From: Terebella lapidaria
Taxonomy: Eukaryota; Annelida; Polychaeta; Terebellida; Terebellidae
Assembly (NCBI GenBank): GCA_949152475.1
Contig: OX424566.1
Span: 29,860,423-29,924,422, forward strand
Direction of reading: 5' to 3'
DNA: 64,000 nucleotides
The translations under genes were made by a program, and so were the position numbers. Below are positions 57,160-64,000 of the stretch, piece by piece. The stretch's first letter is position 1; every line of letters begins with the position of its first letter. The notes below the pieces were generated by a model, which saw only the letters and a list, made by a program, of their open reading frames with translations, searched no databases and was not told where the DNA came from.

Positions 57160-58600
57160 GCGATGTCAGTGAATTTTTACATGGAATATAAATGTTTCAC
57201 TGACGTAGTTGACTTCGGTGACCTACCAAAAATGTGTTCATGAAAAATATCGGTCTGTGATCAGCCAGGTCGGGACGAAATAGGAAAATTCAAAATTCAG
57301 ATCATTTCTTCATTTTTGTCCGAAATATTCCGACATATTTGTTTTATATATTTATAATATCCCATTTCATCAGATACATCCCATGATAATATGTGCCATG
57401 AGTCATCTGATAACTCACAGTGACCCATGTTGCTACTAAATGGACTTGATCAAATATTCATCAGACCTAATGCTATGTTGTTCTGTAAGCAACCACAATG
57501 GTTCTGATGTCTTTGTTTCGACTAGTTGATATCTTGATGGAGAGGGAGTTTACTATATCCAGACAGCAAAGTTCATAACATGTTGAAAGATAAATCCATG
57601 TGGGTATGGATTGATGTTACATCATCTGAAAAAGTTGTATGTTTTATCAGTGGAAGAAAAGTAATCAGCCATGAAACCATGAATCAGCCAATCATTCATA
57701 TTTTGACTCTAGTCAAGAACTTTCTAATTATGAGAGAATACTCTACCAATGGCATTATCCTCTCAGCTATGAGATGATTATTTATCCCGTGATTGCAAAC
57801 AAAGGTTGATAAGCAATAAACACCAGTTTGTATGTGGATGTCATAGTTTCGATTATCGATAAATCTTCGGTCACAGTAAAGACAGTGAAAGGCCTTTTGG
57901 CAGATGAGGCAAGTATTATGGCAAGTTTAAGTAATATACATAATATACATGATATGATATAAGTCGAAACCATCCATATCATAATTTAGGTAACACTAGT
58001 TATCTGATGCCTAACATCATCAGAAAACTAAACCCATCAGAAAATTAAGCTCCCATTTACTCCTGCCAACAATTATAACATGGCTATCACGATTCTTGAT
58101 GCCAGGAACAATTGGCAACGTGATCCCTCGACTTCCGTTCATCACATTAAAGGCATAAACGTTTAGTCAATACTCATTATCGCCAGCAAGGCAAACGCCA
58201 CTTTAGGAGCACGAGAGATTTTACTGGTGTATTGTAGTGTCTTCAATACAACACAGGCTTCACACTGAATATTGAGATTGTTATAGATTTAAACATGACT
58301 TGTGCATGTTATCTGATATATATATTTCTGCATGATTAGGCCTACACAATGGCAACGTTTTCTATAACATATCACGCAATCTGACACAGACAGTTATCCA
58401 TTTGTTTTGTATCAAAAGAGAACCAACCCAAGTATAAGGCATTCCGAGCAAACGAAACCGAGTCCCATATTTAATCTCAAGTGTCAGACTTGAGATTAGA
58501 TTAAAGTCAAGTGTCAGACAAAATCCAGGAATTTCAATGGAACTTCATGAATCCCCTTATATGGCCATGAAGAGGTGATATCGATTGATCGACAATGGGT
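57160..58600. repeat. Diverged segmental duplicate, copy 2
   Basis: Partner of 51850-53560 at a distance of about 5.3 kb. It ends near a dispersed word, ATTCCGAGCAAACGAAA (58441), also present at 53478 and 35256. An inverted AGTGTCAGACTTGAGATTAG stretch follows. Confidence 0.65.
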
Positions 58601-59370
58601 GACCAACGTTACTCAATCACCATCTCTAATATAGATTCGTTTTTTAATGTCCTTGTCTATTGGACTCAGGCTCATTTTGTAAGTAGAGAAGTAACACTAA
58701 TCAAATACAAATGCATAAAATGTTGAAGAAGGACATTTATTGTTCCCTGTGTTATATTGGGACCCAACACACTGTGGCTTTTAATAATCCACAAATAATC
58801 CATAACATAATCCACCCTAAAATAATCCACAAATAATCCATAACATAATCCACCATGATGTGTGGGTCGCATTATTCATCTTCTCATGCACCCAATGTGA
58901 TTGGTGGAACTTGATGTGTTGATTATACATCAAACATGGATATAATGATTTATACCAGGATGACAACTATGTCATGTAAATAATTCTTGTAAATATCTAT
59001 TATGATTTGCAGAATCTATAAATGAGTGGGTTGTTTGAACTTTGAACAAACTAAATTTATCCTGTGATAAATTCTTCAAGGCACCACCTGTCCCAAATAC
59101 AGCCTTCCCTAAAGTGTATATCTGACACGTGCACTTTACCTGTCCCTAGCTATTGTTGTCAACTCACGTATACCCACAATAAATCTCAACAGTGGTCTCC
59201 AATTTTGATTCTGTTATTTACGCACATAGCCTCCAGGTTTGATATTTTATTATAAGTAACAGGGAAACAACAATCCTGGAATTACATCATATATAATATT
59301 CTGTGGTACATGACACAACTCCTGAACATCAATCTTCACATACAACACAAAGAGAGTAAACAATATTTCA
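58601..59370. other. Intergenic
   Basis: No gene seen. A 45-bp direct repeat of AATAATCCACAAATAATCCA with ACATAATCCACC occurs at 58783-58855. Confidence 0.45.
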
Positions 59371-59374
59371 ACAC

Positions 59375-59525
59375 CTTTCAGGGGCGGATCCAGGATTTTT
59401 GAATAGGGGGGGTGCTCTTCTGAAATGTACATAATCTTGAATTAGTGTGAGCGAGCGTAGTGAGCTAAGCCTTATGCGGTCTGGGGGTTCGGGGGGCGCC
59501 CCCGAGATTTTTTTGGAATTGAGTG
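59375..59525 (-). repeat. Short dispersed repeat with GAGCGAGCGTAG motif
   Basis: CAGGGGCGGATCCAGGATTT, then AATAGGGGGGGTGC, GAGCGAGCGTAGTGAG and GGTTCGGGGGGCGCCCCC. This arrangement is typical of a very common short interspersed element of invertebrate genomes (remembered, not searched). Confidence 0.6.
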
Positions 59526-59859
59526 TCTCTGAGATGGTTTCTAAGGTGTATTTTACAACTGTACCTTGTGAAAGCCATAAGTAGAATTTTACTTTAGAAG
59601 TCTGCTTAGTTCTGTTGTAAATGGTAAATGAAGGATAGATTTTCAAAATAAGGAAGGTCTAATAGTCCTACCATTCTAAGCTGTTCTAAGGTTCTTATGC
59701 ACCAGACATGGTGATGGTCAGTCGTTTAATAATAAAGATGAGATATAATTATCTTCAAAGTTATATCCAGAGTTATACAGAACTCTGTCTGAAACAAACA
59801 AATAAAAATATCCCCTGTGTGTATTCAATGACAGTTTCAATATGAAGTCAAGTGTATCG

Positions 59860-60045
59860 AACTAGATTTATTATTGGAGGGTGTGTGTGGGGTGGGGGGG
59901 TGGGGTGGCAAGCTGGTTAGAGGAGTCAAGCAACCGAACGAAGTGAGGTGGATAGGTGGTAGCTCACACTCGGCGTGGTGTCTGGGGCCCGCTCAAGGGC
60001 CCCAGAAGCCAGAGCTTTATGTTCTGTGGTTGATTCTGAGCTCTC
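59860..60045. repeat. Second short dispersed repeat, related style
   Basis: A G-rich tract, then CCGAACGAAGTGAGGTGG and GGGGCCCGCTCAAGGGCCCC, a strong GC palindrome. The CGAACGAAGTGAG word echoes the element at 59375. Probably the same broad repeat class. Confidence 0.45.
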
Positions 60046-60050
60046 TGGCT

Positions 60051-60325
60051 CTGATTGAGTATTTTTCATTCCACACATGCATGTAAATATTGCTGGTATT
60101 TAAATTTATTTATCCCAAAAGTACTCATTGTCACTTTACATATATGTCATATAACTTGAAGAACTCATGATTAATGACACCCAATTGCATAATTTTTGAC
60201 CAACGAATGTTAGGCCTATGTAACGCTGTATTGAGTATTTTTCATTCCACACATGCATGTAAATATTGCTGGTATTTAAATTTATTTATCCCAAAACTAC
60301 TCATTGTTACTTTACATATCATATG
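60051..60325. repeat. Direct repeat of ~95 bp, spacing ~180 bp
   Basis: GAGTATTTTTCATTCCACAC through TTATTTATCCCAAAA and TACTCATTGT occurs at 60055-60145 and again at 60232-60325 with very few changes. Confidence 0.85.
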
Positions 60326-60339
60326 TCATATAAATTTCG

Positions 60340-60530
60340 TTGTTCGTGTCATAAATTAGCAGTTGAACGATTAAGACCAACACACCCGAAAGAAGAACGT
60401 TTCTGTCTGTTTTGTAAAAACCAGGGGGTAACTGAAATTGAGGATGAATTGCATTTCATGTTTAGGTGTCCACTGTATCAAGCGGAGCGGGAAAAACCAA
60501 TATTATATGTAAAGTTATTGACTACCGTCC
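60340..60530 (+). pseudogene. C-terminal fragment of a non-LTR retrotransposon ORF2
   Basis: The + frame reads AVERLRPTHPKEERFCLFCK, then EIEDELHFMFRCPLYQ. C-x2-C followed by H-x4-C with EDE and CPLY is the usual C-terminal zinc-knuckle segment after the RT of many LINEs. The RT itself is absent and the frame runs into a GC-rich block near 60530, so the element is truncated on both sides. Confidence 0.7.
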
Positions 60531-61514
60531 GCTCTTCGGGATCCTCGAGGATAGTCCTCTCTCATCCGAGTCCTTGCGGACGCGCATCCGCTATTCCGGA
60601 TCCTCGCGGCAGGGCCGCTCACCGGAGGTCGCGGCGGACACGGTAACTACTTCATCATTAACGGTAACCAGGTAACAGCCCACCCGACACTCCCAGGCCT
60701 ACGGACACCGTTCAGAAACTGGTTCATCACCACGGTGTTAACTGGCGGGGCCTGGCGAGCCGCGGTCTGCCTCGGGGACGGAACCCCGTACAGTCCGACA
60801 TGCTGGCCAGAGCCTCTGTCACATGTCCCGGGAAGGGAGAGAGCTGGCGATCCACAGGGCCGAAGGCCCCCGAGTCAGCAACTCGTCTCTCCCAGCCCGG
60901 GCCTCCCCACGGAAATCGTCCCCAGGGCTCTAGGAGCCCACTACTCAGACCCAGGGAACACAAAGCTCATGGCGAGCCTCGTGTGCGTCCTAGTCTCGAT
61001 CTTGGACAATCTCCTCGAACGAGTCGCTTCCAGTGTATATATAATACACCAGAAACTGCAGGGCGCACGCGAGGTTAAATCGATCCATTGTTATAGTTTA
61101 CTGGAGCGTAAATTACAATACGTCGCCGTGGCAACGCACGCTCGAACGGAGCATGTCAAAACAAGGCCAAGTACAGAAAGGCCACATAAATGGCTTTTAT
61201 GTTTACAATCACCTGCCGCGTGCTTAGGGCAAAATCGCCACATTACCCCCTTCTTACAATGTTGGTCCCCAACATGTTCCGCCCGCGCCCAAAATGCTCG
61301 AAACCCGACGAAGGCTTCGCATGGCGGGGGCCGGAAGAAGGCAAGATGGCAACGCCCGGAAGTCACGGCGCAAACACTAGGACTTTAAGAGTCCCTTTTG
61401 GAAGAATGGGGAACTACCCCCGGACTTACGGAGTAAACTATAACGCGCTTTGCAATTTTGAATAAATCCTAATAAACAAGCTAAAATTTTGACCGAGGTG
61501 GTCCAAAACCGTGT
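60531..61514. other. Non-coding part of the GC-rich block
   Basis: No credible protein. Notable are repeated GGATCC-centred words near 60540-60605, GTGTATATATAATACACC near 61037-61055, and tandem AATAAA-type signals on the + strand near 61461-61475. A 217-codon + ORF (60735-61388) has no recognisable features. Confidence 0.4.
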
Positions 61515-61546
61515 GATGACCTTGAAAGGTCATCCATTATAAAAGG
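61515..61546 (+). promoter_or_regulatory. Possible + strand promoter: AGGTCA everted repeat plus TATA box
   Basis: GATGACCTTGAAAGGTCATC (61515-61534; 9-bp arms, 2-nt centre) contains TGACCT-N4-AGGTCA, an everted pair of nuclear-receptor half-sites. Four bases later comes TATAAAAGG (61538-61546). An ATG follows at 61648, but its ORF is short and antisense to the large ORF. Promoter function is inferred. Confidence 0.4.
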
Positions 61547-61767
61547 ACGATGTGTCGAGTCTTTGGAATATCTTTAAGGTTAGACTTTAAATTTAGAAAT
61601 CTTGTAAAACGACACACCGAGTGATCAAAAGTGATAGTACCTCTAAAATGTTGCCGACCGCCCTGCCGGCCGGCTCCTCAGATCCGCAGAACGGGTCTGA
61701 GGCAGGGCGGAGCCGCGGGAGCGACTCCGGCACGCCGCCGCACACGTGCAGCGACGAGGCTAGCACC

Positions 61768-63993
61768 CTAGCCTTCCTCCGTTGCCATCGGCTCCTCATC
61801 CGTGCCGCCTGTCTTGGGGTCTGGCGGCGGTGACGGGTCCCTACGCCGCGGATGCAGCGGAGCCGGCATAGTGAAAGCCGGCTGCACGGGCGGATGAGGC
61901 AGGCCCGGTGGAGCTTGCACGGGCTTTTGTGGTGAGCCCTGCAATCCGGGTCCTGACGGAGCCATCACAACGGAGGCCGGTAGAGATGTCGCGCCGAGAT
62001 CTGCTATGGCGCGGAACATCTCCACCGTATCGCGGGTGCGCTGTGGACCGGCCGTCCGTTCTCCCCACACCTGGACTAGGTATGGGTAGATGGCCAGCTC
62101 CAAAGCGGCATCCGCGCGCCGGAGAGCCGCCTGGTTCAGGGCGGACGACTCGGGGTCATCGACGCCCTGGATTAGGCGAGTCCGAGCGGCCTCGGCTTCG
62201 TCAAGACGACGCCGTAGCTGCTCATTCTCAGCCTCCAGGTGCTCCATCCGTGCGGCCACCTCTGGGGCGGGGGCGGACGCCCCGGACTGCTCGGCAAGAG
62301 CGGCGGTCCGACCCTGGTCGAACGCGCGCCGCTCAATGACGGCCGACAAAGTCCGGTAGCTCTCTAGGCTCCGCCGGGTGCCTTCCATGAGGTCCTGGTC
62401 GTATGCGAGATCGCATGCGACACGGGAGGCCTCGGCGCGGCACCGGCTGAACCGATCCAGAGAGCTGTCCATCTCCGCCACAAGGTACTCCGCCGCTCGG
62501 GTGAGTCGACCACGCTGGGGGTGATCCCAGGGGTGCTCCTCCCGAGCGCGGACCAACGCGGCTACACCTGCGGACCCCAAGTCACGAATGGCTCGAGGCA
62601 CCGGCAGGTTCACCAACGCCGGATCACCGGGGATCCGGTCCATACCATCGCGACGATGGCCGACCGCCTGGCCTACAGACTCGCGGAAAGTCTCGTAGAC
62701 GCTGGCGGTCGTGGGACCGAGCCTCCGGCATACGTCCGCCGTGGCGTCGAGGGGGTCCAAGTCCAGGGAGGCGGTGCTTTGCCACCCTGCGGACGTCCCC
62801 TCAACTACCAACGAGGACGCGGACGCCGACCTCGTGAGAGGTACCGCACGTCCGCTACTGCTCGCAACCGAGGGAGTCACGCGTGGAGTCCTTGGCGGGA
62901 CCGCCGACGCGGTACTCGAGGAGGCGGAGGTGTCTGCCACCACCCGTCCCTCAGACGGACCCGCGGGTACCGTCACCTCGAGCAAGCCCGGGTAGTCCTC
63001 CTGAGTCAGCGCACCCGGAGACTGCAGGGGCGTCATCCCGGCCGGAGTCTTTCCGGCGGACGAGCTCTTCCCCTGAGTCTTTGGCTGGGGGCGCGGCTTA
63101 GGAGTAGCCACTCGTGTCTTGGCCGCGATCTGCGGCATCTCCGACACGATCATGGTCACCCGGTGCCGTTCTTCACCGGCCTGGATCACCGGCGGTTCAC
63201 GGACAGCCTCTGCTGCTGTCCGGGCGGCTTCCGCCGCCTGGAACTCCGCCGGGGTCTGGCCCATTGTAGCCGTCAGGTGAGCGGTGTAGCTCGAGCCCGC
63301 GGACACAACGCCAGACTGCTTCCAGGCATCGTCCATGATGCGCTGTGCAAAGCGCCATGGACCCCAGTGAAAGAATCGGTGATTCGCCGTCCCTGACGTA
63401 GTCATGAACGACGCCACCCTCGGTGGTATGTATCCATAATTGAATACAGGCCCCACTTCATTTCCAACGATATGAAGTCCCTCACCGCGGTGTGCACCCG
63501 AGCGGTGATCATTTAGGGCCTCTAAACTGGCGAAATATCGTTGCTGAGGGGTGCCGGAGTAGCACCTCTTGCAAACGAACATTTGCATCCAGGGGTAGTG
63601 GTACCCCGCAATATGTCGACTCAAGTGGTCGTAGGTAGGGTACCTACGATCCCGATTGAGCGCACGGTGCGGGTCCTCATACCCGTCCAGGGATTCCGGA
63701 CAGAGTTGGCATATCACGCCCGCCTCTGTCTCGGGCGGCAACCCGACACGCTCCTCGTCCGTGAGTGGACGAGGCCGTGTGAAAGGCGTGTCGGCCGCCG
63801 CGCCGGCCGCCGCGGTGCGGCGTCCCTGCGGATCCCTGCCATAGCGCGGAAGGAACATGTGTCCCTGACGGACTCCAGGGAGTTCGGGTCCCATTTCGGC
63901 CCGCAGCCTCTGGATAGAGGGCTGCTCCGAGGACGACCGTTTCTTCTTTTTGGCCGCCCCCGAACGATTCTCCGACCTGGTTTGTCGGGGCAC
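61768..63993 (-). CDS. 741-codon ORF with Cys/His fingers and coiled coil, possibly ORF1/gag-like
   Basis: Not recognised as a known family. The GTG at 63993 is only the first listed start; the frame continues towards the window edge, so the N-terminus may be incomplete. Residues 10-22 are Lys/Ser-rich, like a nuclear localisation signal. Two zinc-binding-like units follow: C95-x2-C98 with a distant HLSRHIAGYH, and C141-x2-C144 with DHRSGAH. The middle (about 270-410) is a Pro/Ser/Thr/Ala-rich linker. Residues about 590-625 (EHLEAENEQLRRRLDEAEAA) are a clear coiled coil, and the end is Pro-rich and acidic. Fingers plus coiled coil suit a nucleic-acid-binding, self-associating ORF1 of a retroelement. 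A host regulatory protein is the alternative. Confidence 0.55.
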   Translation of the reverse strand: MPRQTRSENRSGAAKKKKRSSSEQPSIQRLRAEMGPELPGVRQGHMFLPRYGRDPQGRRTAAAGAAADTPFTRPRPLTDEERVGLPPETEAGVICQLCPESLDGYEDPHRALNRDRRYPTYDHLSRHIAGYHYPWMQMFVCKRCYSGTPQQRYFASLEALNDHRSGAHRGEGLHIVGNEVGPVFNYGYIPPRVASFMTTSGTANHRFFHWGPWRFAQRIMDDAWKQSGVVSAGSSYTAHLTATMGQTPAEFQAAEAARTAAEAVREPPVIQAGEERHRVTMIVSEMPQIAAKTRVATPKPRPQPKTQGKSSSAGKTPAGMTPLQSPGALTQEDYPGLLEVTVPAGPSEGRVVADTSASSSTASAVPPRTPRVTPSVASSSGRAVPLTRSASASSLVVEGTSAGWQSTASLDLDPLDATADVCRRLGPTTASVYETFRESVGQAVGHRRDGMDRIPGDPALVNLPVPRAIRDLGSAGVAALVRAREEHPWDHPQRGRLTRAAEYLVAEMDSSLDRFSRCRAEASRVACDLAYDQDLMEGTRRSLESYRTLSAVIERRAFDQGRTAALAEQSGASAPAPEVAARMEHLEAENEQLRRRLDEAEAARTRLIQGVDDPESSALNQAALRRADAALELAIYPYLVQVWGERTAGPQRTRDTVEMFRAIADLGATSLPASVVMAPSGPGLQGSPQKPVQAPPGLPHPPVQPAFTMPAPLHPRRRDPSPPPDPKTGGTDEEPMATEEG

Positions 63994-64000
63994 ACTCTTC

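Larger units (their letters stand above)
60531..64000 (-). mobile_element. GC-rich block, probable mobile element, continues past window
   Basis: At about 60530 composition jumps from AT-rich to GC-rich and stays so to the right edge (less so at 61400-61650). The block starts exactly where a LINE fragment is broken, as expected of an insertion. It holds one long minus-strand ORF (61768-63993) and about 1.2 kb without a credible gene. Neither LTRs nor an RT can be identified, so the class is open. A host gene cannot be excluded. Confidence 0.45.

Noticed and set aside
60735..61388. 217-codon + strand ORF
   Set aside because: GC-rich composition alone explains it; no motif, and it overlaps other random frames.
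62521..63396. 291-codon + strand ORF
   Set aside because: Antisense shadow of the 741-codon ORF, rich in Arg and Gly as expected of reversed GC-rich codons.

Overview
The window is animal nuclear DNA. It holds spliced genes with GT-AG introns, satellites, many inverted-repeat transposons and decayed retroelements. Tandem acetylcholine-receptor-like genes and tandem AA15-type (chitin-binding type-4) polysaccharide monooxygenase genes with a C-terminal Cys-rich module suggest a marine invertebrate. A lophotrochozoan, perhaps a mollusc, is my best guess, but that is inference only.

Layout. 1-7.1 kb: minus-strand Ty3/Gypsy-type LTR retrotransposon (gag, pol, tRNA-Leu-type primer site, 1.39-kb LTR); its other LTR lies off the left edge. 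7.1-9.0 kb: satellite built from ~145-bp monomers in a 427-bp higher-order unit, with nuclear-receptor-like direct repeats. 9.4-10.5 kb: four exons encoding the C-terminal end of an SLC5-type sodium-coupled transporter (+). 11.6-12.0 kb: 112-bp tandem repeat. 12.4-13.3 kb: foldback element with palindromic ends. 13.35-15.83 kb: otopetrin-like 12-TM proton channel gene (-). 16.27-17.51 kb: probable solo LTR containing a minisatellite. 17.5-18.5 kb: broken non-LTR reverse transcriptase (-).

18.7-37.1 kb: a tandem duplication of a nine-exon Cys-loop receptor gene. Copy A is 19492-24306 (427 aa) and copy B 30343-36581 (426 aa). Both exon chains could be rebuilt with matching phases at every junction. 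Both carry the vicinal-Cys loop C of alpha-type nicotinic receptors but lack the pore Glu of the usual cation filter. Between them lie several inverted-repeat DNA elements (24.8-26.4, 26.7-27.9 and 28.0-28.2 kb) and a 339-bp repeat.

38.4-51.6 kb: a cluster of AA15-like LPMO genes. It contains an inverted pseudogene, two intact three-exon genes (310 aa each) and a third copy cut off inside exon 2. The repeat unit is ~4.6-4.7 kb and includes two satellites, one of which also follows the receptor pair. 51.5-59 kb: no gene recognised; it holds a diverged duplicated segment and a tRNA-Thr-derived SINE. 59.4-60.5 kb: short dispersed repeats and the tail of a non-LTR RT. 60.5-64 kb: GC-rich block, probably mobile, with a 741-codon minus-strand ORF bearing Cys/His fingers and a coiled coil.

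The three ancestral single-copy-like genes (transporter, proton channel, receptor) do not form a pathway. The striking theme is repeated local duplication of two secretory or membrane gene families in a repeat-dense region.
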